Origin: Celerinatantimonas yamalensis
GTDB taxonomy: Bacteria; Pseudomonadota; Gammaproteobacteria; Enterobacterales; Celerinatantimonadaceae
DNA: 64,000 bases
NCBI RefSeq assembly: GCF_046054155.1
Contig: NZ_JBEQCT010000001.1
Span: 434,001-498,000 of the forward strand
Direction: 5' to 3'
Under the pieces are notes generated by a model. It did not search any database. It was not told the origin of the DNA and saw nothing but the letters and a program-made list of their open reading frames with translations. The position numbers and the translations under genes were made by a program. Shown here piece after piece: positions 26,064-35,962 of the stretch; position 1 is the first letter of the stretch; every line of letters starts with the position of its first letter.

Positions 26064-26978
26064 ATGATAGATAATCCAAAAGAGGCATTTGATGCCTATC
26101 TCATGATGCCGGAGCGTATGCCTTCTTATCCGCACCAATCTCACGAGTGTCGACATATTGAGCAGATTTGTGAGTTGGTCGAATCAATCGATCTGTTTCT
26201 ATTTGATGGCTATGGTGTACTTAATGTTGGCACGAGCGCAATTCCCGGTGCCGTTGAGCAAATCTCTCGGTTGCAGCACCTCAACAAAGCCATCTATGTA
26301 TTGACTAATGCCGCGACTCAAGATATGCCAGCATTGCAAAACAAATATGAACAGCTTGGGTTTAACTTTAAACTATCTCAAATAGTCAATAGCCGAGAAG
26401 TCATGCTTCGTGATTTCTATGCACAGGTGACACCGGCTGATCTTACAATTGGGGTGATGGTTCCTGAGCCATTTCGACCAGTGACATCATCGTTTCATGA
26501 AGTGTACCCAAATGATCCTAAATTTTGGCAAGCTGATCTATTTCTATTTCTGAGTGGTCAAGGATGGAATGAATCACTCCAAACGCGTTGGATTGAAGAA
26601 TTAGAGCGCCGCCCCCGACCCATTTGGCTTGGTAACGCAGATTTAATCGCGCCTCTGGAGCAGGGGGTTTCTCACGAGCCCGGCAGCTACACACTAACCT
26701 TGCCATCGTCTTTATTTTCTTGGGTGCATTGCTATGGAAAACCATATGCCCCTATTTTTGAGTATGCATTGGCTAAGGCTTTCGATGAACACGGACCTAT
26801 TGCGCGAAACAGAATATTGATGGTTGGAGATACGCTGCATACCGATATTCTTGGCGGGGCAAGTATGGGGATCAAAACAGCATTAGTGACAGGATCTGGA
26901 TTTTTACGAGGCCTAGATGCCGATGCTTATATCAAAGCTGCTGGCATTGTTCCTGACTATCAGCTTAAAGCAATTTAA
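26064..26978 (+). CDS. HAD-superfamily (class IIA-like) hydrolase with variant motif I
   Basis: A 304-residue protein of the NagD/pyridoxal-phosphatase-like HAD branch. Motif I is LFLFDGYGVLNVG, giving Asp48 as nucleophile but Tyr50 where phosphatases have the second Asp. Motif II is VLTNAATQ, and motif III/IV is VGDTLHTDILGGASMGIKTALV with the metal-binding acids. Tyr at the +2 position is seen in haloacid dehalogenases and in some IIA hypothetical groups, so ordinary phosphatase activity cannot be assumed. No strong ribosome site is visible. It stands alone and converges on asnB across a shared terminator. Confidence 0.8.
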   Translation: MIDNPKEAFDAYLMMPERMPSYPHQSHECRHIEQICELVESIDLFLFDGYGVLNVGTSAIPGAVEQISRLQHLNKAIYVLTNAATQDMPALQNKYEQLGFNFKLSQIVNSREVMLRDFYAQVTPADLTIGVMVPEPFRPVTSSFHEVYPNDPKFWQADLFLFLSGQGWNESLQTRWIEELERRPRPIWLGNADLIAPLEQGVSHEPGSYTLTLPSSLFSWVHCYGKPYAPIFEYALAKAFDEHGPIARNRILMVGDTLHTDILGGASMGIKTALVTGSGFLRGLDADAYIKAAGIVPDYQLKAI

Positions 26979-27010
26979 TCACAAACTGTTGTAACGCAAT
27001 CAATAAAGTG

Positions 27011-27032
27011 AAGCCCACGTTGAAGTGGGCTT
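27011..27032. terminator. Terminator between the HAD gene and asnB
   Basis: AAGCCCAC-GTTGAA-GTGGGCTT forms an 8-bp perfect stem between convergent genes; only moderately T-rich sequence follows on either strand. Confidence 0.65.
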
Positions 27033-27063
27033 TACTGGTTTATCGGCAAATAAAATGACCGAA

Positions 27064-28728
27064 CTAATATGCTTCATTATGAATGTTGGCTACCGCGCGA
27101 CCTGATGGGTCAGCATTTTTAGTGAAGCTTTCATCCCATGCTAAAGCTTCAGGTGTTGAACAAGCCACGGATTTACCCCAAGGCACGCACTCTGCTGCGC
27201 TATCCAATGGAAAGTGTTCTTCAAAAATGTTCCGGTAAAAGTAGGCTTCTTTGGTATCTGGTGTGTTGATAGGAAAGCGAAACTCTGCGGTTTCCATCAT
27301 TTGATCGCTCACCTGTTCTGCAACATATACCTTCAGGCTATCAATCCATGAGTAACCAACACCATCGGAAAACTGTTCTTTTTGTCGCCACACCACACTT
27401 TCTGGGAGATAGTCTTGGAAGGCTTCGCGAACAATATGTTTCTCAATTTTGCCATGGCCACACATTTTAGCAGCAGGGTTAAGACGCATGGCCACATCCA
27501 TAAATTCTTTATCTAAGAATGGAACACGCCCTTCCAACCCCCATGCTGCAAGCGACTTATTCGCTCTTAAGCAGTCAAACAAATGGAGTTTTTCCAATTT
27601 ACGCACAGTTTCTTCATGAAACTCTTTGGCATTTGGCGCTTTATGAAAATACAAGTAGCCGCCAAACAGTTCATCAGAGCCTTCACCGGAGAGAACCATT
27701 TTAATGCCCATGGCTTTAATTTTACGTGCCATCAAGTACATAGGAGTTGATGCTCGCACTGTCGTGACATCATAGGTTTCCAAATGGTAAATAACATCGC
27801 GTAGTGCGTCTAAACCATCTTGTACAGTAAAATGAATTTCATGATGGATAGTCCCTAAGTGATCAGCTACTTTTTTAGCTGCGATCAGATCAGGAGAACC
27901 GTCTAACCCCACAGCAAAAGAATGTAACTGAGGCCACCATGCCGCACTATTATCATTATCTTCTACACGTTTATCAGCAAAACGTTTCGTGATAGCCGAG
28001 ATGACTGAAGAATCTAGGCCACCAGAGAGGAGTACGCCATAAGGAACATCACTCATTAATTGGCGCTTCACAGCGGCTTCAAGTGCATCGCGTAACTCTT
28101 GAACGGAAGCTGGATTATCTTTGACATTGTCATATTCTTCCCAATCACGTTGATAATAGCGAGTGAGTTTACCTTCTTTACTATCAAAATAATGCCCAGG
28201 AGGAAATTCGCGAACCGTTTTACACACGGGGGTAAGTGCTTTCATTTCGGAAGCGACATAAAAATTACCGTTTTCATCATAACCGGTATATAACGGAATA
28301 ATCCCCATATGGTCACGACCGATAAGATATCGATCTTCTTGTTCATCATATAAAATGAAGGCAAAAATGCCATTGAGATCATCTAAAAATGCATGACCTT
28401 TCTCTTTATACAAAGCTAAGATGATTTCACAGTCTGATTCGGTTAAAAAGTTGTAATTACAATTGAGATTGGCTCGTAGTTGTCTGTGATTGTAAATTTC
28501 GCCATTGACCGCTAAAACATTTGTTTTTTCTTCATTATAGAGCGGTTGAGCGCCGTTATTTACATCAACGATGGCTAATCGTTCATGCGCTAAAATAGCT
28601 TTATCAGAGGTATAAATCCCTGACCAATCAGGACCACGGTGACGCAACCGTTTTGACATTTCCAGGGCGACTTTTCGAAGCTCTGAGACATCTGTCTTAA
28701 TGTCAAGTACGCCAAAAATAGAACACAT
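27064..28728 (-). CDS. asnB: Glutamine-hydrolysing asparagine synthase B
   Basis: The 554-residue enzyme (same length as E. coli AsnB) makes asparagine from aspartate, glutamine and ATP in the cytoplasm. Cys2, exposed after Met removal (MCSIFGV), is the glutaminase nucleophile, with RLRHRGPDWSG and NGEIYNH of the N-terminal Ntn domain. The C-terminal synthetase domain has the PP-loop LLSGGLDSSVISA at about residue 232 and VLSGEGSDELFGGYLYF. AAGGGA lies before the ATG. It is monocistronic. Confidence 0.97.
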   Translation of the reverse strand: MCSIFGVLDIKTDVSELRKVALEMSKRLRHRGPDWSGIYTSDKAILAHERLAIVDVNNGAQPLYNEEKTNVLAVNGEIYNHRQLRANLNCNYNFLTESDCEIILALYKEKGHAFLDDLNGIFAFILYDEQEDRYLIGRDHMGIIPLYTGYDENGNFYVASEMKALTPVCKTVREFPPGHYFDSKEGKLTRYYQRDWEEYDNVKDNPASVQELRDALEAAVKRQLMSDVPYGVLLSGGLDSSVISAITKRFADKRVEDNDNSAAWWPQLHSFAVGLDGSPDLIAAKKVADHLGTIHHEIHFTVQDGLDALRDVIYHLETYDVTTVRASTPMYLMARKIKAMGIKMVLSGEGSDELFGGYLYFHKAPNAKEFHEETVRKLEKLHLFDCLRANKSLAAWGLEGRVPFLDKEFMDVAMRLNPAAKMCGHGKIEKHIVREAFQDYLPESVVWRQKEQFSDGVGYSWIDSLKVYVAEQVSDQMMETAEFRFPINTPDTKEAYFYRNIFEEHFPLDSAAECVPWGKSVACSTPEALAWDESFTKNADPSGRAVANIHNEAY

Positions 28729-28910
28729 ATATTTCCCTTCGTTTTATTTATCTCAATTAAACAACTACCCCAAATTGGAGTAACCGATCATTCCAATTTG
28801 CCAATCTCAGAAAAGATTGCAAGTAGTTCATGACATTTTTATTTAATATTTTGTTTTTAGCGAAAAAATCGGCAGTTTTAACTCTATTTCGTGACTTAAA
28901 AAGAGAATAA

Positions 28911-30509
28911 TCAAATATGTGATGGCGTTATATCAAGAGTATCGTAAATGTGCTGGGCAAAACCTAAACCAGCTTCCTCATAGAGGTTAACCACTTGATC
29001 GACACCGAGTTCTCGTAGAGAGGCTTCATCTTCCTCATAACGACAAATGGCAGCAATCTTCCCAGGGTAATGACGCCGCCGTAGTTGGGTGAGAGCATAT
29101 TCATTCCCATTATGATGGGGCATTGTTAGTAAGATGAGTTTCACCGTTTTACTTGGCACTAATTTTTCCCAAAAATCTGAGTCAGTGGCATCACCTTGAA
29201 TGACAACGCGACCTTTATCACCATTCACTTGAACCTTTTCTAAATTGGTATCAATACCGATCACTTTATCGGGATAATACTGGCTCATTAGATCGTAGGC
29301 TCCAGAACCTATTCGCCCCATCCCCAAAATAACAATTTCCATATTTCCCAGCTCGATAGGTAAATCGTCCAAATGAAGACGCTTGCGCTGCATACGCTGT
29401 AAAATTGGTTGTAAGCGTTGATAGAGTTGGTCAGCCTGTTGTGAGATAGGGGCAATAATAATAAAACTTAAACTTAATGCGATAGCTAAGATAGCCAACC
29501 ATTCGCCATCTAATAGACTATGTTTAACGGCAATCGCCGTGACGATAAGACCAAATTCACTGTAGTTTGCCAGACTGACTGTCCCCATCAATGCCGTTCT
29601 TGCTCGAAGGCGAAAAATCAACATCAGGAAAAAGTAAATGATGGCTTTTAATGGCAATAACAATGTGAGCAATATTGCGGTTAGTAGCGCATCGACGGTG
29701 GGGAAGTAATGGATCCCAATCGATAGAAAAAAGGCAACTAAAAAAAGCTCTTTAAAGGCAAATAGATCGCGGCTTAGACTATTGGCTTGAGGCGTCCCCG
29801 CCAATAACATGCCCACTAATAGTGCGCCTAAATCAGGTTTGATGTGAACACTATCAAACCATTGATAACCCATTACAAAAGCTAAAAAGAATCCGATTAA
29901 TAGCTGAACTTCTCCATGCCCAGTACGGTTAATCAATCTCAGCAACAGAGGTCGTAGCGGAATGAGCAATAGCAGTGACAAAGCCCAAATTGAAGGTGTT
30001 TGACCCGAGCTGATACTGAGATAAATAACGGCAAATAAGTCTTGCATGACTAAAATGCCGATGGCTACACGACCATATAAAGACTGTAGTTCACTTTTCT
30101 CTTGGAGCATCTTGACGGCAAATACCGTACTAGAGAAACTCAAGGCAAAGGCCAATAGGCTCAATGAGTTGATTGATAGCTGTGATAGATGAGGAATATT
30201 CAGCCATTTAAACCCCAGCAATAGAACTAAAAAAAGCAATCCATTCATCACTAAATGCAGTCCGGCTGTTCCGTAAACCTCAGTTTTAAGCAAGGTTCGA
30301 ATATTCAGTTTAAGACCAACCGAAAAGAGCAATAATGTCACACCTAAATCGGCTAATGTATCAATGAGCGGTGTATCTCGTATCCCAAATAAATGAATTG
30401 CAAAACCAGCGGCTAAAAAGCCCAGTAGAGGAGGAAGCTTGAGTAACTGAAACAGTAATCCGGATGCGGCGGCGGTGCTCAGCATAATAATGCTATCCAT
30501 CGAACTCAT
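28911..30509 (-). CDS. CPA2-family monovalent cation:proton antiporter with a TrkA-N domain
   Basis: A 532-residue inner-membrane protein with about eleven to thirteen hydrophobic helices over residues 1-365 and a cytoplasmic nucleotide-binding RCK (TrkA-N) domain at about 390-520. That domain begins with the Rossmann motif VILGMGRIGSGAYDLM. The membrane half has the Na/H-exchanger signature of the KefB/KefC/YbaL group (LLGFLAAGF, LLFSVGLKLNI, LVMQDLFAVI). It should exchange K+ or Na+ for H+ under control of the nucleotide-binding domain. AAGGA lies 7 bases before the first ATG. No KefF/KefG-type partner lies next to it. The 311-bp gap on its upstream side (30510-30820) shows no gene. Confidence 0.9.
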   Translation of the reverse strand: MSSMDSIIMLSTAAASGLLFQLLKLPPLLGFLAAGFAIHLFGIRDTPLIDTLADLGVTLLLFSVGLKLNIRTLLKTEVYGTAGLHLVMNGLLFLVLLLGFKWLNIPHLSQLSINSLSLLAFALSFSSTVFAVKMLQEKSELQSLYGRVAIGILVMQDLFAVIYLSISSGQTPSIWALSLLLLIPLRPLLLRLINRTGHGEVQLLIGFFLAFVMGYQWFDSVHIKPDLGALLVGMLLAGTPQANSLSRDLFAFKELFLVAFFLSIGIHYFPTVDALLTAILLTLLLPLKAIIYFFLMLIFRLRARTALMGTVSLANYSEFGLIVTAIAVKHSLLDGEWLAILAIALSLSFIIIAPISQQADQLYQRLQPILQRMQRKRLHLDDLPIELGNMEIVILGMGRIGSGAYDLMSQYYPDKVIGIDTNLEKVQVNGDKGRVVIQGDATDSDFWEKLVPSKTVKLILLTMPHHNGNEYALTQLRRRHYPGKIAAICRYEEDEASLRELGVDQVVNLYEEAGLGFAQHIYDTLDITPSHI

Positions 30510-30820
30510 TGATATTCCTTGATCACTCGTGGTTCATTGTCATCGAGCACTCAATCAGTTGATGCATCATTGTTCAATTAGTTAGATGAGGTGATGTCAT
30601 CAGTGGTGCTCTGGGATTGGTTTAAGTCGTATCACATCAATCGGGAACGATGGCAAACCAGTCATGTCTTAAGCATAGCATTGGAAAAGAACTAAGCCTA
30701 GGTGCGTTAAGTTCAAGGCGTTGATTCTGTTAAGATGGCGGCATCGACAAATTTGATGGGGCTATTGTGGTTATGATGCTATGTATTGTTACCTCACTGT
30801 TCTCTTCGCCGATCTACTCA

Positions 30821-31498
30821 TCATAAATCAGCTCGCATTCCTGCAAGCAGATACTGACGCGCTAAAGACACAAAATGTTCTGGGTGGTTAGACAATGCAT
30901 CTTGATCAATAAATAAGTCGTAGCCGGTCATGTCTCTTAACTTACTCATCCGATTCGCAAACATAGCTAATAAGCCGTGATAACATCGGCCTTTTGTATC
31001 CGTGAAATAATCATCTTCAAGCAGGTGATCGCTTGGGCAAGTCCCACTTGGACAATCTTGACGAAGGGCAACAAGCAAGGCTGCCCGCTGTTCCGTTAAA
31101 AGGTGAGCACATAAGCGGGGGGATAATGTATCCAACAGATGGGTATAATCGTTGAGGCGAATTCCAATATAACCGAGATCACGGCGCTCAAAACCTCGAC
31201 CAACAGACGGAATACCAATGCGCTGAATTTGTTTCCACACAATAGCCCATCCACCATAACGGTGATGAAATTGAAGATGATCATGACAAATCACCAATCC
31301 ATAACGGGGTTGATGTAACTTACTAAATCCGACTCGCATGCCAATATAGGCGAGAATTATACCAAACGATGCAACAAGGCTTACCATTGCATTGGGAAGA
31401 TATAAAATAGCAATGCTACTAAGCGCGATCAAGGCGCTCAATCCAATAAAAGTGCGCGCATGGCGGCGGCTTGCTTGAGGGATTTTTATCGTCTCCAC
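30821..31498 (-). CDS. DUF2982 family membrane protein
   Basis: A 225-residue protein with two close transmembrane helices near the N-terminus (FIGLSALIALSSIAILYL and VSLVASFGIILAYIGM) and a soluble remainder. The remainder has YGLVICHDHLQFHHRYGGWAIVWKQIQRIGIPSVG, an arrangement like a membrane-bound PH-type domain, matching DUF2982 of Vibrio/Shewanella. The frame is open 18 codons further, but GGAG lies 5 bases before a GTG at 31498 that begins VETIKIPQ, so I use that start. The function is unknown. Confidence 0.72.
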   Translation of the reverse strand: METIKIPQASRRHARTFIGLSALIALSSIAILYLPNAMVSLVASFGIILAYIGMRVGFSKLHQPRYGLVICHDHLQFHHRYGGWAIVWKQIQRIGIPSVGRGFERRDLGYIGIRLNDYTHLLDTLSPRLCAHLLTEQRAALLVALRQDCPSGTCPSDHLLEDDYFTDTKGRCYHGLLAMFANRMSKLRDMTGYDLFIDQDALSNHPEHFVSLARQYLLAGMRADL

Positions 31499-31559
31499 AG
31501 TCACTCCAAAGCAAACACATATGTGAAGAGTATGGGATCTAGATGCGATCAATGCAAGT

Positions 31560-31583
31560 AGCGACTGCGCGTAGTCAGTCGCT
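31560..31583 (-). terminator. Hairpin downstream of roxA
   Basis: AGCGACTG and CAGTCGCT form an 8-bp stem 18 bp after the roxA stop codon. No U-run follows, so it is a weak terminator or an mRNA end-protecting stem. Confidence 0.4.
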
Positions 31584-31600
31584 TCTCAACGATCTTAAGG

Positions 31601-32731
31601 TTAGTCGACCCAGTACCAAAAACCGCGGTTAATCCAATCGGTTAATTGTTTCGCAAAGTCAGGCTGAGCTAATGCTTTAGTTAATTGGTTAAACTCAAGC
31701 TGCATCTGGTTGGCTAACAGCTGATAACCATTGGCATCACCCTCAAATGGATAGGACTCACCGTCAATAAATAATTCATTTAAACCTTGTAGATACAAAA
31801 CCTTCAATCCGTCAACTCGGCGAAGCTTATCCCCATCTTCTAGTGCGGCGCAAACATCAGCAACGGTATAATGCTCATCGGCTTCTAACGGCGCGATATC
31901 AATATCACGGCGTGTGTCTGAGAAAAAACGACCAAAGAAATCACGCATCTGACGATTGTCGTTCAGCAAATTTTGCATCAAGCCAAGTAATTTTTGTTGC
32001 TGATGGCGAGTAATTTCTCCCCAAGCATGGCCAGCAACTAATTCTGGATCATTATAACGGTTAAATTGTTGTGACTGATCTAACAAATAGTCAGCGAACG
32101 CACTGAATAACTCTTTTTGATCTGGCGCGCGAAATCCAACGGAGTAACTCATTGAGTCATTGAGTGAACGCCCATTGTGTGGGCAACCAGGCGGAATATA
32201 TAGCAAATCACCCGACTCTAAAACTTCGTCTATGATAGGCTCAAAAGGATCACACTGTTTAAGCCCACCGCCGTTGGAAAACTCGTGCAAGGTTTGGCGC
32301 TCACCTACTTGCCAATGACGCTGTCCTTGGCCTTGGATGATGAATACACCATATTGATCGATATGCGGACCAACCCCACCATCTTTGGTGGCATAGCTCA
32401 CCATGAGATCATCAAAACGCCAGTTAGGGATAAAATTGAACAACTCGGCCAAAGTTGCACAATCAGGATGCCAATGGTTAGTCGCTTGTACCAATAGAGT
32501 GCTTTGGGGGCGCTCTAATTCACTAAAATCACTAAACGGGCCAGATTCTGCGAGCCAGACACTATCGCGCACGGTGACTAGGCGTGATTGCAATTCTTCT
32601 TCCATGGCTAAACCAGCAAGTTCTTCGACGGTTAAGGGGTCGAAAAAATCGCTGATACTATTGCGGATAAGCAGCGGTTTACGCTGCCAAAAGTCAACCA
32701 TGAAATGGCTAATATCAAAATTAATTTTCAT
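31601..32731 (-). CDS. roxA: Ribosomal protein uL16 arginine 3-hydroxylase
   Basis: A 376-residue JmjC/cupin Fe(II)/2-oxoglutarate oxygenase, RoxA (YcfD), which hydroxylates an arginine of ribosomal protein L16. The iron triad is His123 and Asp125 (GPHIDQYGVF) plus His185 (PPGCPHNGRS). The C-terminal part is the winged-helix/dimerisation region of ROX proteins. It follows purB by 49 bp on the same strand, as in related genomes, with a strong hairpin between the two genes. Confidence 0.94.
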   Translation of the reverse strand: MKINFDISHFMVDFWQRKPLLIRNSISDFFDPLTVEELAGLAMEEELQSRLVTVRDSVWLAESGPFSDFSELERPQSTLLVQATNHWHPDCATLAELFNFIPNWRFDDLMVSYATKDGGVGPHIDQYGVFIIQGQGQRHWQVGERQTLHEFSNGGGLKQCDPFEPIIDEVLESGDLLYIPPGCPHNGRSLNDSMSYSVGFRAPDQKELFSAFADYLLDQSQQFNRYNDPELVAGHAWGEITRHQQQKLLGLMQNLLNDNRQMRDFFGRFFSDTRRDIDIAPLEADEHYTVADVCAALEDGDKLRRVDGLKVLYLQGLNELFIDGESYPFEGDANGYQLLANQMQLEFNQLTKALAQPDFAKQLTDWINRGFWYWVD

Positions 32732-32752
32732 TCAAAGGTGCTTACATTCGCG

Positions 32753-32777
32753 AGATAGCGGCACAAGGCCGCTATCT
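32753..32777 (-). terminator. 10-bp hairpin between purB and roxA
   Basis: AGATAGCGGC and GCCGCTATCT pair perfectly around a 5-base loop, 3 bp after the purB stop and 21 bp before the roxA start. No U-run follows, so partial termination or transcript processing is more likely than full termination. Confidence 0.5.
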
Positions 32778-32780
32778 AGA

Positions 32781-34148
32781 TTAGATATCCTGAGCCAGTT
32801 TTACCGCGTGCCCAATATAATTGGCTGGTGTGAGCTGTTTCAGATCGTTTTTCACTGATTGTGGCAGTTCAAGGGTATCAATAAAGTCTTGCATAATTTG
32901 TTGATTGACGCGTTTACCACGAGTCAACTCTTTTAATTTTTCATAGGGTTTTTCGATACCATAGCGACGCATTACGGTTTGAATCGGCTCAGCCAAAACT
33001 TCCCAGTTATGATCTAAATCTGAAAGCAAGTTTGCTTCATTAACTTCCAGTTTACTAATCCCCTTCAGGGTTGCTTGATAGGCAATCACTGAATAGCCTA
33101 ATGCGACACCCAGATTACGTAATACGGTTGAATCGGTCAGATCACGCTGCCAGCGAGAAACAGGAAGTTTACGTGCTAAATGACCAAAGATGGCATTGGC
33201 AACGCCTAAATTCCCTTCTGAGTTTTCAAAATCGATTGGGTTCACTTTATGAGGCATAGTTGATGAGCCAATTTCACCCGCAATCGTTTTTTGTTTGAAG
33301 TGTCCTTGGCTAATATAACCCCAAATATCACGGTCAAAATCGAGAACGATAGTATTGAATCGTGCCAGTGCATCATAGAGCTCTGCAATATAGTCATGCG
33401 GTTCAATTTGTGTGGTATAGGGGTTCCAATAAAGACCTAAACTCGTGACAAAATCATGGGCGAATTGATGCCAATCAACTTCAGGGTAAGCGCAAACATG
33501 GGCATTGTAGTTGCCGACTGCACCATTAATTTTACCCATGACCTGCACGGCTTCAATTTGTTGAAATTGTCGTTTCAACCGCGCTACAACATTGGCCATC
33601 TCTTTACCAACGGTTGATGGTGAAGCGGGTTGCCCATGGGTGCGCGACAACATCGGCATACTGGCATAACGCTTAGCTAAATCAGTCAGCGCGTCAATTA
33701 ACTGCTGGCAGTAGGGGAGTATGACCTGCTCACGGGCCTGCGAAAGCATCAAAGCGTAAGATAAATTATTGATATCTTCAGAGGTACAAGCAAAGTGGAT
33801 AAATTCACTAATGGCTGCAAGTTCAACAACATCGGCTACTTTCTCTTTGAGAAAGTATTCAACGGCTTTCACATCATGGTTTGTGGTGCGCTCAATCGTT
33901 TTAATGCGGCTTGCATCAGCTTCACTAAATGAGCTCACAAGTTCGTTTAAAAATTGATGAGCGGCATCACTTAATGGGGGTACTTCGCTGATCTCACAAA
34001 GAGTGCTCAGCTTTTGTAGCCAACGGACTTCAACAGTGACCCGATATTTTATTAAGCCAAACTCGCTACATAATGCGCGCAGTTCTCGGGTTTTATCACC
34101 GTAACGACCATCAATGGGGGAAATGGCTGTCAGCGCTGACAGTTCCAT
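32781..34148 (-). CDS. purB: Adenylosuccinate lyase
   Basis: The 455-residue enzyme cleaves SAICAR to AICAR and adenylosuccinate to AMP, both releasing fumarate. The superfamily signature SSTMPHKVNPIDFENSEGN (about residue 295) and the catalytic LSRTHGQPASPST region are intact, and length equals E. coli PurB (456). The N-terminus MELSALTAISPIDGRYGDK matches the family. It is 24 bp after hflD in the operon mnmA-hflD-purB-roxA. purC lies at 55108. Confidence 0.97.
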   Translation of the reverse strand: MELSALTAISPIDGRYGDKTRELRALCSEFGLIKYRVTVEVRWLQKLSTLCEISEVPPLSDAAHQFLNELVSSFSEADASRIKTIERTTNHDVKAVEYFLKEKVADVVELAAISEFIHFACTSEDINNLSYALMLSQAREQVILPYCQQLIDALTDLAKRYASMPMLSRTHGQPASPSTVGKEMANVVARLKRQFQQIEAVQVMGKINGAVGNYNAHVCAYPEVDWHQFAHDFVTSLGLYWNPYTTQIEPHDYIAELYDALARFNTIVLDFDRDIWGYISQGHFKQKTIAGEIGSSTMPHKVNPIDFENSEGNLGVANAIFGHLARKLPVSRWQRDLTDSTVLRNLGVALGYSVIAYQATLKGISKLEVNEANLLSDLDHNWEVLAEPIQTVMRRYGIEKPYEKLKELTRGKRVNQQIMQDFIDTLELPQSVKNDLKQLTPANYIGHAVKLAQDI

Positions 34149-34172
34149 GGCGTATCTCCTGGTTTAATGTGC

Positions 34173-34796
34173 TTAGTGCATCAATAGACATTGGTCTATT
34201 TGAGTAAGTAGCTTACTTCGTTGGAAAATAAGCTGGAGCCGTTTACCTCCGACCTGTTGCCACAATATAGCGGAGCGAATGCCACAAAGAAGCGTTGCTC
34301 GCACTTGATTTTGGACAGCCGGCTGCTGCAGTAAACGGGTATCGCCGGCGACCTGAATACGATTGCCGAGCGGACTGATAATATCACTGTAGATGGCTGC
34401 AAGGCTGGCTTGGATTTGTTCATCCGCGATTTGAAAATGATTCAGTTGGCGTTTGACCTGTTGAAGACGCTCCGCCAGCATTGATTGCATATCGGCACGC
34501 TTCATCAGGCGTCTTGCTAGCGCCATTAAGCCAACTAAATAACGGGTGATCTCGCCATCACGTTGCTCATTTCGATAACCTAACTGTTGGCGCATCACTG
34601 TTAAACCTAATTGAAGTGGCTCGATTCCACCAAACACAGCTTCAGTGGTGGGTGGGTCAGTTTGTAATATACTCCCAAGTGAGGCATTTAATGCATCACT
34701 ATCGATAGACTGGCCCCGTGAGATTATTTGTACCAAGCGGGCTGATTGGCAAACGCCAGCAAAGGCGATCACTTGCTCTTGCAGAGTATGTATCAT
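34173..34796 (-). CDS. hflD: High-frequency lysogenisation protein HflD
   Basis: The 207-residue, mostly helical, membrane-associated protein belongs to the HflD family, known in E. coli for binding the lambda CII protein. The start MIHTLQEQVIAFAGVCQSARLVQ is the family N-terminus, and SLLxxDPPTTEAVFGG-like and ISPLGNRIQV segments agree. The ATG at 34796 overlaps the mnmA stop as ATGA, so the longer upstream frame is rejected and translational coupling is expected. The cellular role outside phage biology is unclear. Confidence 0.92.
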   Translation of the reverse strand: MIHTLQEQVIAFAGVCQSARLVQIISRGQSIDSDALNASLGSILQTDPPTTEAVFGGIEPLQLGLTVMRQQLGYRNEQRDGEITRYLVGLMALARRLMKRADMQSMLAERLQQVKRQLNHFQIADEQIQASLAAIYSDIISPLGNRIQVAGDTRLLQQPAVQNQVRATLLCGIRSAILWQQVGGKRLQLIFQRSKLLTQIDQCLLMH

Positions 34797-35905
34797 GCTT
34801 GTGACTCCGCATAACGCGCTTCGATAATGCCACCACCTAAACACTCTTGGTCAAGGTAAAAAACAGCAGACTGACCGGGAGTTACCGCAATTTGATAGTG
34901 ATCGAAATTAACCAATAAGGTGTCATCATCTTGAGGATATACTTCACAGGGAATATCTTCTTGGCGATAGCGCGTTTTGACCACACAGCGAAATGGCGTA
35001 TGGCGCGTTGCGCGGTCAACCCAATGGAGCTGTTTGACCTGCATCGCCATAGAACGTAGTCGTGGGTGGTCATGACCTTGCCCAACGACTAAGACATTGC
35101 GTGCGATATCTTTGTCAACAACGTACCATGGATCGTCACTTGCATCTTTGCGCCCACCAATCAATAACCCTTTACGTTGACCTAATGTGTGATACATCAA
35201 GCCTTGATGCTGGCCAATGACGTTGCCTTCACTCGTTTCTATTACACCCGGTTGAGCGGGCAGGTAACGTTGCAGAAAATCGGTGAATTTACGCTCGCCA
35301 ATAAAGCAAATGCCCGTTGAATCTTTTTTATCAGCGGTGATGAGCCCTTGTTGTTCAGCGATTTCACGTACTTTTGGTTTTTCGAGATCCCCAACTGGGA
35401 ACAGCGTTTGGGACATATGTTGTTCGCTGAGCGTATAGAGAAAATAGCTTTGGTCTTTATTAGTATCTAAGCCGCGTAACATTTTCCAATGCTCATTAAT
35501 GCAGCCATTTCGGACATAGTGTCCTGTGGCGATATAATCTGCACCCAATTCTTCAGCGGCAAACTCTAAAAAGGCCTTAAACTTAATTTCTTTGTTACAC
35601 ATGATATCTGGATTAGGCGTGCGACCCGCTTTGTATTCTTCAAGGAAATGCTCGAAGACATTATCCCAATATTCAGCTGCAAAATTGACCGTGTGTAACT
35701 CAATTCCCAATTTGTCACAAACAGCTTGTGCATCGGCTAAGTCGGCAGCAGCTGAACAGTATTCAGTTCCATCATCTTCTTCCCAATTTTTCATAAACAA
35801 GCCTTCAACTTGATAACCTTGTTCACGTAATAAATAGGCGGAAACTGAAGAATCGACACCGCCGGACATTCCGACGATTACTTTTTTACTGCTGTTTGTG
35901 CTCAT
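34793..35905 (-). CDS. mnmA: tRNA-specific 2-thiouridylase MnmA
   Basis: The 370-residue enzyme puts sulfur on U34 of tRNA-Lys, -Glu and -Gln. It has the PP-loop VGMSGGVDSSVSAYLL, Cys103 (NPDIMCNKEIKF) and Cys200 (DSTGICFIGERKF) as catalytic cysteines, and GHY...D-QSYFLY tRNA-recognition segments. It is the first gene of the mnmA-hflD-purB-roxA block and overlaps hflD by 4 bp. Confidence 0.97.
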   Translation of the reverse strand: MSTNSSKKVIVGMSGGVDSSVSAYLLREQGYQVEGLFMKNWEEDDGTEYCSAAADLADAQAVCDKLGIELHTVNFAAEYWDNVFEHFLEEYKAGRTPNPDIMCNKEIKFKAFLEFAAEELGADYIATGHYVRNGCINEHWKMLRGLDTNKDQSYFLYTLSEQHMSQTLFPVGDLEKPKVREIAEQQGLITADKKDSTGICFIGERKFTDFLQRYLPAQPGVIETSEGNVIGQHQGLMYHTLGQRKGLLIGGRKDASDDPWYVVDKDIARNVLVVGQGHDHPRLRSMAMQVKQLHWVDRATRHTPFRCVVKTRYRQEDIPCEVYPQDDDTLLVNFDHYQIAVTPGQSAVFYLDQECLGGGIIEARYAESQA

Positions 35906-35962
35906 GCTGACTCGTAGCTGAAAATTTGTGGATAATTCTAACAGATGCCGGACGCTGGATCA

